DNA of 64,000 nucleotides from Rhodoferax sp. BAB1 (GTDB lineage: Bacteria; Pseudomonadota; Gammaproteobacteria; Burkholderiales; Burkholderiaceae_C): the NCBI RefSeq assembly GCF_013334205.1, contig NZ_CP054424.1, positions 1,570,001 to 1,634,000 on the forward strand, read 5' to 3'. The position numbers were made by a program, and so were the translations under genes. Numbering within the stretch: the first letter of the stretch is position 1; each line of letters opens with the position of its first letter. Positions 41,615-49,852 of the stretch are shown piece by piece. Below the pieces are notes generated by a model. It worked only from the letters and a program-made list of their open reading frames with translations. It did no database searches and was not told the DNA's origin.

Positions 41615-43149
41615 TGTCCCCCACGCCCACCGACTCCGCCTTCTCTCTGCCGCGCTGGCTGCTGCTCACCGCCCTGGGCGCACTCGCGCTGCGCTTGTGG
41701 ATCGCCTACGCCCTGCCCATCACGGGTGACGAGGCCTTTTTCTACTGGTGGGGCGTCTACCCCGACTGGGGTTATTACGACCACCCGCCCATGGTGGGCT
41801 GGCTGATCTGGCTCATGCGCACCTTCTTCGGGGAAGCCACCTGGGCCATCCGCCTGCCCATCGTGCTGCTGCCCCTGGCTGTCGGTGGCCTGGTCTGGTG
41901 GGCGCTCAAGCCGCTGAACCGCGAACGTGCGGCCTGGGCCGTGCTGCTGATCTGGCTGGCGCCGCTGAACTGGCTCACCGCGCTGATCACCACCGACACC
42001 CCGCTGATCTTCTGGTCGGTGCTCTCGGCCGCCCTGCTGCTGCGCGCCGAACGGCGCGCCCAGCTCGACGGCCGTGCCTGGGCGCTCTATGCGCTGGCCG
42101 GCCTGGCCCTGGGTTGTGCCTTCCTCTCCAAGTATTTCTCCGTGGTGCTGGGCCTGAGCTACCTGGTCTACTTTGCCCTGTACCGGCGCGAACGCTGGCC
42201 GGCCTTCGCCCTGCTGGTGCTCTGCGCCCTGCCCGGCCCGGCCATCAACATCGCATGGAACATGGACCACGGCTGGTCCAACATCATGTTCAACGCCATC
42301 AACCGCCACGAGAATGCGGACTTCCAGTGGCGCAAGCCCCTGATGTACCTCGGCATGCTGGCCTATCTGCTGACCCCCGCCCTGCTCTGGCTGGGCTGGA
42401 AACACCGGCAGCTCCTGCGCGCCACCGCCAGCCAGCTGCGCCTGGTGAGCCTGCTGGTCGTGGTGCCGTTGCTCTTCTTCGCGCTGCTCTCGCTCAAGAA
42501 GGTGGTGGGCCTGCACTGGGTGCTGTCCTTCTACCCCTTCGTCTTCGTGCTGCTGGCCTTTGCGCTGCCCGTGGCCGCCCTTCGCAGTGCAGCCCGCGGC
42601 CTGGCCTGGTTCACCGGCCTGCACGTGCTGTTCGTGCTGGCCATCTCCTTCACCACGCTGGAGCAGTGGGCCGGCAAGCCGGGTTACGCCAGCTTCGTGC
42701 GCGCCTTCCGCACGGCCGAGCTGCTGGCCCAGGTGCGCACGCCCGACACCGTGCTCATGGCCAACGCCTATTCGCCGGCCGCGGTCTACGGTTATGTGAG
42801 CCAGCAGTACGTGCCCGTCTTCGGTCCGGGGAAGTTCCATGCGCGCCAGGACGACCTGCTGGTCGACTACAGCCTCTACCAGGGCAAGACCATCCGCGTG
42901 CTCATGGTCGACGCCCCGAAGCTGGACGAATACACCCCCTATTTCGAAAGCGTGCAGACCTGGACCGTGGTGCAAAGCGGCGTGACCTTCCACGTCGTCG
43001 AAGGCCGCAACTTCAACTTCGAGGCCTACCGCAAGGGCGTGCTGGCCGAGGTTTTCCAGCGCTACTACAACATCCCCACCTGGCTGCCCATGACGGGCTG
43101 CCCCTACTGCGTGCGCTACTGCGGCCAGGTCTCATGCCCGAAACCGTGA
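41614..43149 (+). CDS. Polyprenyl-phosphate-dependent glycosyltransferase, ArnT/PMT (GT83-like), with Cys-rich tail
   Basis: A 511-residue GT-C protein. Catalytic Asp-Glu in the first loop (GDEAFFYWW, D39-E40) and GYYDHPPMVGW at 53-63 are typical of ArnT-like enzymes that use undecaprenyl-phosphate sugars. About eleven helices are followed by a soluble C-terminal part (about 365-511). The last 18 residues contain four cysteines (C496, C499, C503, C508) including a CPYC motif, unusual for the family. It overlaps the HAD gene by 16 bp. The acceptor might be lipid A, LPS or a protein. Confidence 0.85.
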   Translation: MSPTPTDSAFSLPRWLLLTALGALALRLWIAYALPITGDEAFFYWWGVYPDWGYYDHPPMVGWLIWLMRTFFGEATWAIRLPIVLLPLAVGGLVWWALKPLNRERAAWAVLLIWLAPLNWLTALITTDTPLIFWSVLSAALLLRAERRAQLDGRAWALYALAGLALGCAFLSKYFSVVLGLSYLVYFALYRRERWPAFALLVLCALPGPAINIAWNMDHGWSNIMFNAINRHENADFQWRKPLMYLGMLAYLLTPALLWLGWKHRQLLRATASQLRLVSLLVVVPLLFFALLSLKKVVGLHWVLSFYPFVFVLLAFALPVAALRSAARGLAWFTGLHVLFVLAISFTTLEQWAGKPGYASFVRAFRTAELLAQVRTPDTVLMANAYSPAAVYGYVSQQYVPVFGPGKFHARQDDLLVDYSLYQGKTIRVLMVDAPKLDEYTPYFESVQTWTVVQSGVTFHVVEGRNFNFEAYRKGVLAEVFQRYYNIPTWLPMTGCPYCVRYCGQVSCPKP

Positions 43150-43775
43150 ACGCGTCGCCGCGCGTGGTGGTGGCCGCCTTCGACTTCGATGGCACCCTGA
43201 CCTGGCGCGACACCCTGCTGCCCTTTCTGCGCCGCCTGCTGGGCCTGCCCACGCTGCTGTGGGTGCTGTGGGTCTGCAGCCCCTGGCTGGTCGCCTACGC
43301 CCTGCGCCTGACCAGCAACCACCGCGCCAAGGCCCGCCTGCTGCACGCCGCGCTGGCCGGCCGCACGGTGAGCGAGGTGGAGCGCTGCGCCCGGGCTTTT
43401 GTGCGGGACGATCTGCCCCTGCAATGGCGCCCCTGGGCCATGCACCAGCTGGTGCAACACCAGCAGTTGGGCCACCGCTGCGTGCTCGTCAGCGCCTCCA
43501 CCAGCCTTTACATGCACCTCGTGGGCGAGAGCCTGGGCGTGGACGCCGTGCTCTGCACCGAGATGGAGGTGGTGAACGGCCGTTACAGCGGCCACTTGGC
43601 CACACCCAACTGCCACGGCGAAGAAAAGGTGCGCCGGCTGCAGGCCTGGCTGGCCGGCGAGCCCGGGGCCGAGCCGCCCCAACTGCACGCCTACGGCGAC
43701 ACCGCGGGCGACAAGCCCATGTTGCGGTTGGCCAGCGTCGCCTGGTACCGCGAAAAACCCTGGCAACACGGCTGA
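43134..43775 (+). CDS. HAD-IB family phosphatase
   Basis: A 213-residue HAD hydrolase. Motif I AAFDFDGTLT has nucleophile Asp17 and Asp19; motif II is VSASTS; motif IV YGDTAGDKPML. A hydrophobic helix (about 34-58) may be the cap or a membrane contact. The start lies 16 bp inside the glycosyltransferase gene. HAD domains are often fused to UbiA enzymes in Proteobacteria, so it may remove the phosphate from polyprenyl-phosphoribose phosphate made by the upstream gene. That substrate is inference. Confidence 0.82.
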   Translation: MPETVNASPRVVVAAFDFDGTLTWRDTLLPFLRRLLGLPTLLWVLWVCSPWLVAYALRLTSNHRAKARLLHAALAGRTVSEVERCARAFVRDDLPLQWRPWAMHQLVQHQQLGHRCVLVSASTSLYMHLVGESLGVDAVLCTEMEVVNGRYSGHLATPNCHGEEKVRRLQAWLAGEPGAEPPQLHAYGDTAGDKPMLRLASVAWYREKPWQHG

Positions 43776-43885
43776 ACCCATAAGCGCCACGCAGGCATTG
43801 CATCAGCGCCAGACACGCTTGTCTCCCTAGAATGGGTTGCGTTGGGAGCCGCCCGGTAGAGGCAGCCTCACGACATCCCCGCGTG

Positions 43886-43925
43886 GGGCCTGTTCACACT
43901 TGAGAAATGAATGTGAACAGACCCC
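43886..43925. repeat. Stand-alone hairpin built from the ends of the 40437-40702 element
   Basis: CTGTTCACA at 43890-43898 pairs with TGTGAACAG at 43912-43920; flanking GGGG/CCCC extends the stem with one mismatch. The loop contains TTGAGAAAT, as in both ends of the larger element. It lies in the gap before the solute-receptor gene. Confidence 0.7.
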
Positions 43926-43945
43926 GGTACAACGAAGGAGACAAG

Positions 43946-45058
43946 ATGAGAAAGCTTTTTTCTCTGGCCCTGCTCGCCCTGGCCATGACCCCGGCCGCCT
44001 GGAGCCAGGACATCGTGATCGGCCAGTCCGTGCCGCTCAGCGGCTCCAATGCAGACATCGGCCGCGACATGCGCGACGGCGCCCAGGCCATCTTCGCCCG
44101 GGTCAACGCTGGCAACCAGCTGGGGGGCCGCAAGATCCAGCTCGTGACGCTGGACAACGCCAACAACCGCCAGCGCGCCGCCGACAACACCAGACAGCTG
44201 CTGGGCCAGCACAATGCCATGGCGCTCTTCGGCTACAACTCGGCCACCAACAGCGTGGACGCGCTGCCCCTGGTCGCGCAGAACAACATGCTGTTCTTCG
44301 CGCCCTTCAGCGGTTCGCTCAGCCTGCGCAGCCACCCCAGCGTCTACACCATCCGCGCCTCCTACGAAGACGAGGCGCTCAAGATCCTGGAGGCCAAGCG
44401 CGGCGTCGGGGCCAACAAGACCGTGGTCGTCTATTACGACGACGAGGTGGGCCGCAGCAACTACGAGGCCGTGGCCGGCGTCTTCACCAAGGCCGGCAGC
44501 GACAAACCCCGCGGCGTGGCCGTCAAGCGCGGCGCGGCACTGGACGCGGCACTGGTCGACGCCATGGTCAAGGACGCCCCGCACTACGTGCTGGCCACCA
44601 CGCAGTTCAGCGTGGTGGGTGATTTCCTCAAGATCGCCAATGACAAGGGCGTGGCGGTGCCGATCGCCGCACTGTCCTTCGTCAACCCCGACGAACTGGT
44701 CGAGTCCGTGGGCAACCTGGCGCGCGGCACCGTCGTGTCCCAGGTCATGCCCTCGCCGCGCAGCGCCAACCAGATCTCGGTGCCCCTGGTCAAGGAATGT
44801 GCCGAAGCGCTCAACGCCCTCAACGGCGCCAGGCTCAACTACACCTCGCTGGAATCCTGCATCGCCGCCAAGGTGCTGGTCGAAGCCCTCAAGAAGGCCG
44901 GCCCCCAGGTCACGCGGGCCAGCCTGCTGCAGGCCATGGGCAACCTGGGCCGCATCGACCTCAAGGGCTTCAGCCTGGCCTTCGGCCCCAACCAGCACCA
45001 CGGCAGCAGCTGGGTGGAGCTGACCATCCTCTCGCGCGGCAACCGCTTCGTGCAATAA
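43946..45058 (+). CDS. ABC transporter substrate-binding protein, Leu/Ile/Val receptor type
   Basis: A 370-residue Peripla_BP_6 protein. The ATG at 43946 follows GAAGGAG and starts a signal peptide ending AAWSQ; an upstream in-frame ATG falls inside the hairpin repeat and was not used. The mature part starts DIVIGQSVPLSGSNADIGRDM. It is of the LivK fold but distinct from the lipoprotein at 33378. No permease genes adjoin it. The ligand is unknown. Confidence 0.88.
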   Translation: MRKLFSLALLALAMTPAAWSQDIVIGQSVPLSGSNADIGRDMRDGAQAIFARVNAGNQLGGRKIQLVTLDNANNRQRAADNTRQLLGQHNAMALFGYNSATNSVDALPLVAQNNMLFFAPFSGSLSLRSHPSVYTIRASYEDEALKILEAKRGVGANKTVVVYYDDEVGRSNYEAVAGVFTKAGSDKPRGVAVKRGAALDAALVDAMVKDAPHYVLATTQFSVVGDFLKIANDKGVAVPIAALSFVNPDELVESVGNLARGTVVSQVMPSPRSANQISVPLVKECAEALNALNGARLNYTSLESCIAAKVLVEALKKAGPQVTRASLLQAMGNLGRIDLKGFSLAFGPNQHHGSSWVELTILSRGNRFVQ

Positions 45059-45120
45059 GGCAGTCACGGCGCCATCCATCGTGACAGGCACCTCAGGCAG
45101 GCCCTGCCGCGGGCAAGGGC

Positions 45121-45161
45121 TTGATCTGGATCAGGCGCGTCCCGGTCGCGCTCCCTATAAT
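45121..45161 (+). promoter_or_regulatory. FNR/Anr-type promoter upstream of the metal efflux operon
   Basis: TTGAT-CTGG-ATCAG at 45121-45134 matches the FNR box TTGAT-N4-ATCAA at nine of ten positions. TATAAT at 45156-45161 is a perfect -10; the start site would be about 45168, putting the box centre near -40.5, the position of class II FNR-activated promoters. No good -35 is present, as expected for an activator-dependent promoter. Confidence 0.7.
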
Positions 45162-45179
45162 CGGGCGGTGCACATCTTG

Positions 45180-45578
45180 ATGAGATACCAGTTGCTGAAG
45201 CGGGGTCTGATGACCGTCCTGATCGGACTGGTGAGTCTGGGGCCCTTCCTGCACGGCCATCTCGGCACCTCGCACGTTTCCGGTTTTCATGTGGATGGGC
45301 TGCATGCTGTCGCCCACGCGGATGAAGCCGGGTCTGTCCACAGCATGAGCGCCGTGGACGATGAATCCCCCGCACTGGGCGTGGCTGCCTCCTTGCCGAA
45401 GTCCGACGACGGCCACCTGCTCCTGCCGGCCGCCCTGCTGCTGGCATGCGTGCTGTGCCTGCTGCCCCATCAATCTTCCCTACGGATCAGGCCTGCGGCC
45501 ACCGATCCGCAAGCCGCCCGCGCCTACCGCGACGGCTGGCCACCTCCGGCCCTCGCACCTCCCGCCCTGACCGCCTGA
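45180..45578 (+). CDS. Small His-rich membrane protein at the head of the RND operon
   Basis: A 132-residue protein with a hydrophobic helix at about 10-27, a His-rich periplasmic stretch (about 24-60, ten His within 37 residues), a second helix (about 83-98) and a Pro/Ala-rich tail. I do not recognise the family with certainty; small proteins of this kind occur with metal-efflux genes. It lies 78 bp before the adaptor gene and downstream of the FNR-type promoter. Metal binding by the His-rich part is inference. Confidence 0.65.
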   Translation: MRYQLLKRGLMTVLIGLVSLGPFLHGHLGTSHVSGFHVDGLHAVAHADEAGSVHSMSAVDDESPALGVAASLPKSDDGHLLLPAALLLACVLCLLPHQSSLRIRPAATDPQAARAYRDGWPPPALAPPALTA

Positions 45579-45656
45579 ACCCAGGCAGGCTTGGTCCTGC
45601 GCGGCTCACCGTCCTGCGGCGGTGTATTTTCCTTTTTTCGATTCCAGGAGGCGGTC

Positions 45657-46733
45657 ATGTCCCGACTGCTCATCGCTTTGTTCATCATGGCCGGCGCCAG
45701 CCTTGCGGCGGCCCAGGCCCAACCCGCCACCACCGAGCTGTCGATCGACGCCAGGCAGCAGGCCGCGCTCGGCATCCGCACCGTTGCGGTCAAACCCGCC
45801 GCCACCGGGCTGCTGCTGGCATCGGCCACGGTCGCCGTACCGCCCGGGCAGGAAGTCACGGTGACCGCACCGTTTGCCGGCGTAGTCACGCGCATCGACG
45901 CCGGCCTGGGCGATACCGTGCGCCAGGGCGCAGCGCTGCTGACCCTCAGCAGCCCCATGCTCGCCGATGCCCGGCGCCAGGCGCGTGAGGCCCAGCTGGA
46001 GTCCATGAACGCCCAGGCGGCCTTGCAGCGCGACCAGTCCATGTACGACGAAGGCCTGATCCCGGCCGCCCGGCTGCAGCTCAGCCAGAACCGCTACCGC
46101 GCTGCCGAGTCGGCCCGGCAGGCCCACGAAGCCATGCTGCGCGCCACCGGCGCCAGCGAGGCGCCCACCGGCGACTACGCCAGCGGCACCGTGCGCGCGC
46201 CGCGCCAGGGCAGTGTCGTGGAGGCGATCTCCGGCGTGGGACAACGCGTGGAAGCGGGTGCCGTCCTGTTCCGCATCGCCGACCTGCGGCAGCTGCAACT
46301 GGACATCGTGCTCTCCGGCGACAAGGCCGGCCTCCTGCACACCGGCGACAGCGTCACGGTGCCGGCGCGCGAAGCCCGCGCCACGCTGACCGGTGTCAGC
46401 CGGGCCCTGGACGCGTCGCAGCAGGCCCGCGCACGGGCCCGCGTGACCACCCCCGGGCGCCTGCAGGTCGGCGAGGTCCTGTCCGTGCAGATCCAGCCCA
46501 CGCGTGAAAAGAGCGCCGCCCCGGCCTGGCTGGTGCCTGCGCGCGCCATCGTTCTGTACCGCGGACAGTCCTGGGTGCTGCTGGCCACGCCCCAAGGGTT
46601 CATGCCCACCCGGGTCCGGGTCCTGTCGGGCAACGACGAGCAGGCGGTCGTGGAAGGCGCGCTGGGGCCGGACCGCCAGGTCGCCCACACCGGCATCGCC
46701 TCGCTGCGCGCGCTGATGGACAAGGGCGAGTGA
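45657..46733 (+). CDS. RND efflux periplasmic adaptor, CzcB/CusB-like
   Basis: A 358-residue membrane fusion protein. AGGAGG precedes the ATG at 45657; the signal peptide ends AAAQA. The lipoyl halves (VTVTAPFAGVVTRIDAGLGDTVRQG and VRAPRQGSVVEAISGVGQRVEAG, quoted here as positions about 62-86 and 178-202) flank a short helical hairpin. It links the inner membrane pump to the outer membrane channel. The stop is 1 bp before the pump gene. Confidence 0.9.
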   Translation: MSRLLIALFIMAGASLAAAQAQPATTELSIDARQQAALGIRTVAVKPAATGLLLASATVAVPPGQEVTVTAPFAGVVTRIDAGLGDTVRQGAALLTLSSPMLADARRQAREAQLESMNAQAALQRDQSMYDEGLIPAARLQLSQNRYRAAESARQAHEAMLRATGASEAPTGDYASGTVRAPRQGSVVEAISGVGQRVEAGAVLFRIADLRQLQLDIVLSGDKAGLLHTGDSVTVPAREARATLTGVSRALDASQQARARARVTTPGRLQVGEVLSVQIQPTREKSAAPAWLVPARAIVLYRGQSWVLLATPQGFMPTRVRVLSGNDEQAVVEGALGPDRQVAHTGIASLRALMDKGE

Positions 46734-46734
46734 C

Positions 46735-49700
46735 ATGTTCAATGCCCTCATACACCTGAGCCTGCGGCATCGCCTGCTGGTGCTGCTGCTGGCTGCCGTC
46801 CTGATGGCCGTGGGCCTGCGCGCCTGGATGCAGCTGCCCATCGATGCCTTCCCGGACATCTCCCCCACCCAAGCCAAGATCATCCTCAAGATCCCGGGCA
46901 TGACCCCCGAGGAAGTGGAACTGCGGGTCGTCAAGCCCGTCGAGCAGGAACTGCTGAGCATCCCGCGCAAGCGCATGGTGCGCTCGGTCTCCAAATACGG
47001 CATTGCCGACATCACGCTGGACTTCGACGAGGGCGTGGACATCTACTGGGCCCGCCAGCAGGTCAACGAACGGCTCACCGGCGTGATGGCCGAACTGCCC
47101 GCCGGCGTCAGCGGCGGCCTGGCCCCCATCACCACCCCGCTGAGCGAGCTCTACATGTTCACCGTGGACGGCGAAGGCTACAGCCTGGCCGAGCGCCGCC
47201 GCGTGCTGGACTGGGTGCTGCGCCCCGAGCTGCGCACCATCACCGGCGTGGCCGAGGTCAACTCCCTGGGTGGCGAAGTCCAGACCTACGAGGTCGTGCC
47301 CGACACGGCCCGGATGGCGGCGCTGGGCCTCTCGATGGCCGACCTTCGGCTGGCCCTGGGCAGCAACAACAGCAACGACGGCGCCGGCCGCCTGCAAACC
47401 GGCGAGGAGTCCCTCGTCGTGCGCATCGAAGGCGCGATCCGCAGCCTGGACGACCTGCGAGCCATCCGCCTGTCGCTGCCCGGGCGCCAGCAGCCGGTCC
47501 TGCTGGAAGACGTGGCCACCGTGCGCCTGGGCGCGCTCACGCGCTACGGCGCCGTCACGCAGGACGGACGTGGCGAAGCCGTGCAGGGCCTGGTGCTGGG
47601 CCTGCGCGGCGCCGATGCGCGCCAGCTGGTCGACGCCATCGCCCTGAAACTCGACGAGCTGAAAACGCGCTTGCCCGAAGGCATGAGCATCCGGACCTTC
47701 TACAACCGCGGTGAGCTGGTCACGCGGGCGGCTGACACCGTGATCAAGGCCCTGGCCGAAGCGGCGGTGCTGGTCTGCGTCGTGCTCTACCTCTTCCTGG
47801 GCGGGCTGCGCGCCGCGCTGGTCGTCGCCTTGTCCCTGCCGCTGACGCTGCTGACCACCTTCCAGCTCATGCAATTCGCCGGGCTCACGGCCAACCTCAT
47901 GAGCCTGGGCGGCCTGGCCATCGCCCTGGGCATGCTGGTCGACGCCTCCGTGGTGGTGGTCGAGAACATCGAGAGCTCACCAGGCACCCCCGGTGAAGCC
48001 AGCGGCGAGCGCGTGTTGCATGCCGTGCAGCAGGTCGTCAAGCCGGTGGTGGCGGGCGTGCTCATCATCGGCGTGGTCTTCCTGCCCCTGCTGACGCTCG
48101 AAGGACTGGAAGGCAAGCTCTTCAGCCCGGTCGCGCTGACCATCGTGATGGCGCTGGCCGCCTCGCTGCTCATGGCGCTCACCGTCATCCCGGCGCTGGC
48201 CTCCCTGGTGCTGCGCCCCGAGGCCGCCCACGAGTCCGCCCTGATGCGGCGCCTGTCCGCAGGCTATGTGCGCCTGCGCGACAGCGCCTGGCGGCACCCG
48301 CGCTGGCTGGCCGGTGCTGCGCTCGGCTCACTGGTGCTGGCCGCGGTGCTCTACGGCCTGGTCGGCAAGACCTTCATGCCCACCCTGGACGAAGGCGATG
48401 TCCTGGTCCAGCTGCAGAAGGTGCCGACCATCACGCTGGAGGCCTCGCTCGAACTGGACATCCGCGTGCAGCAGGCCATCCTGGCGCAGGTGCCCGAGGT
48501 GAAATCCATCGTGGCCCGCACGGGCTCGGACGAACTGGGCCTGGACCCCATGGGCCTGAACGAGACCGACACTTTCCTCGTGCTGCGGCCCAAGAGCGAA
48601 TGGCGCGGCAGCAAGGAAGACATCATCTACGCGCTGCGCGAGGTGCTCGACGGTTTCCCCGGCCTGGTCTACGGCTTCACCCAGCCCATCGAAATGCGGG
48701 TCTCCGAGATGCTGACCGGCACCCGCGGCGACGTGGCCATCAAGCTCTTCGGCAACAACCTGGACGAGCTGGTGGAGAACGCGCAGAAAGTCGCGCAGGC
48801 CGTGCGCCTGGTCAACGGGGCGGCCGAAGTCATCGCGCCGCGCGGCGAAGGCATGCAATACCTGACCGTGGCGCTCGACCGGCATGCCATCGGCCAGGCG
48901 GGCCTGAGCGTGGAGAGCGTGCAACAGGCGCTCAAACAACAGGTCGAGGGCGAGACCACCGGCCTGGTCAACGAAAACGGCGTGCGCGTGCCGCTGGTGC
49001 TGCGCGGCAGCGAGGCTGTGCGCAACAGCCCCGAGGCCCTGCGTTACCTGCCGCTGCTCGGTGCCGACGGCCGCGCCTGGCGGCTGGGCGCGCTGGCCGA
49101 CATCCGGCAGGTTGACGGTCCCATACGTGTCGATCATGAACTGGGCCGGCGCCTGGCCACCATCCAGGTCTCGGTCGAGGGGCGTGACCTCACCGGCTTC
49201 GTGCAGGACGCCCAGCAGGCCGTGGCCAAGGTGGACCTGCCGCGCGACATCCAGATCGTCTGGGGCGGGCAGTTCGAAAACCAGCAGCGCGCCGCGGCGC
49301 GCCTGGGTCTGGTCATCCCCGCGGCCATGGGCATCATCTTCCTGATCCTGACCCTCACCTTCGGCTCGGCGATGCAGGCGACCATCATCTTCCTGAACAT
49401 CCCGTTTGCGCTGGTGGGCGGGGTGGTGGCGCTGGCCGTCTCCGGCGAATACCTCTCGGTGCCGGCCTCGGTCGGCTTCATCGCGCTGCTGGGCATCGCC
49501 GTGCTCAACGGCGTGGTCATGGTCACGCACTTCAACGAACGGCGACTGGGCGGCGAAGCCATGCATGACGTCGTGCGCCTGGGGGCCGAGCGGCGGCTGC
49601 GGCCCGTGCTGATGACCGCCATCATCACCGCCCTGGGCATGATCCCGCTGCTCTTCGCCACCGGCCCCGGTTCGGAAATCCAGAAGCCACTGGCCATCGT

Positions 49701-49839
49701 GGTCACCGGCGGGCTGGTCAGCTCCACCCTGCTCACCCTGCTGCTGCTGCCCAAGATCTACGAACACCTGGGCGCACCGGACAGCCTCGCACAGCTCGCT
49801 GCCCGGCTGCGCCGCCATCTGCCCGGGCGTCGGGCCTGA
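46735..49839 (+). CDS. Heavy-metal RND efflux pump, CzcA/CusA family
   Basis: A 1034-residue RND pump with twelve helices and two periplasmic loops. HME-family marks are DAFPDISPTQ near 37-46, NERLTGVMAELP, and in TM4 MLVDASVVVVEN at about 400-411, where the Asp and Glu take part in proton relay. The TM4 sequence fits neither the CzcA (DGAV) nor the CusA form exactly, so the metal cannot be assigned. The gene sits between its adaptor and outer membrane partner. Confidence 0.93.
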   Translation: MFNALIHLSLRHRLLVLLLAAVLMAVGLRAWMQLPIDAFPDISPTQAKIILKIPGMTPEEVELRVVKPVEQELLSIPRKRMVRSVSKYGIADITLDFDEGVDIYWARQQVNERLTGVMAELPAGVSGGLAPITTPLSELYMFTVDGEGYSLAERRRVLDWVLRPELRTITGVAEVNSLGGEVQTYEVVPDTARMAALGLSMADLRLALGSNNSNDGAGRLQTGEESLVVRIEGAIRSLDDLRAIRLSLPGRQQPVLLEDVATVRLGALTRYGAVTQDGRGEAVQGLVLGLRGADARQLVDAIALKLDELKTRLPEGMSIRTFYNRGELVTRAADTVIKALAEAAVLVCVVLYLFLGGLRAALVVALSLPLTLLTTFQLMQFAGLTANLMSLGGLAIALGMLVDASVVVVENIESSPGTPGEASGERVLHAVQQVVKPVVAGVLIIGVVFLPLLTLEGLEGKLFSPVALTIVMALAASLLMALTVIPALASLVLRPEAAHESALMRRLSAGYVRLRDSAWRHPRWLAGAALGSLVLAAVLYGLVGKTFMPTLDEGDVLVQLQKVPTITLEASLELDIRVQQAILAQVPEVKSIVARTGSDELGLDPMGLNETDTFLVLRPKSEWRGSKEDIIYALREVLDGFPGLVYGFTQPIEMRVSEMLTGTRGDVAIKLFGNNLDELVENAQKVAQAVRLVNGAAEVIAPRGEGMQYLTVALDRHAIGQAGLSVESVQQALKQQVEGETTGLVNENGVRVPLVLRGSEAVRNSPEALRYLPLLGADGRAWRLGALADIRQVDGPIRVDHELGRRLATIQVSVEGRDLTGFVQDAQQAVAKVDLPRDIQIVWGGQFENQQRAAARLGLVIPAAMGIIFLILTLTFGSAMQATIIFLNIPFALVGGVVALAVSGEYLSVPASVGFIALLGIAVLNGVVMVTHFNERRLGGEAMHDVVRLGAERRLRPVLMTAIITALGMIPLLFATGPGSEIQKPLAIVVTGGLVSSTLLTLLLLPKIYEHLGAPDSLAQLAARLRRHLPGRRA

Positions 49840-49852
49840 AGGAGGAAACCAG

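Noticed and set aside
43907..43945. An upstream start for the solute receptor gene
   Set aside because: That ATG lies in the hairpin repeat and would put 13 hydrophilic residues before a clear signal peptide; the ATG at 43946 has a good ribosome-binding site.
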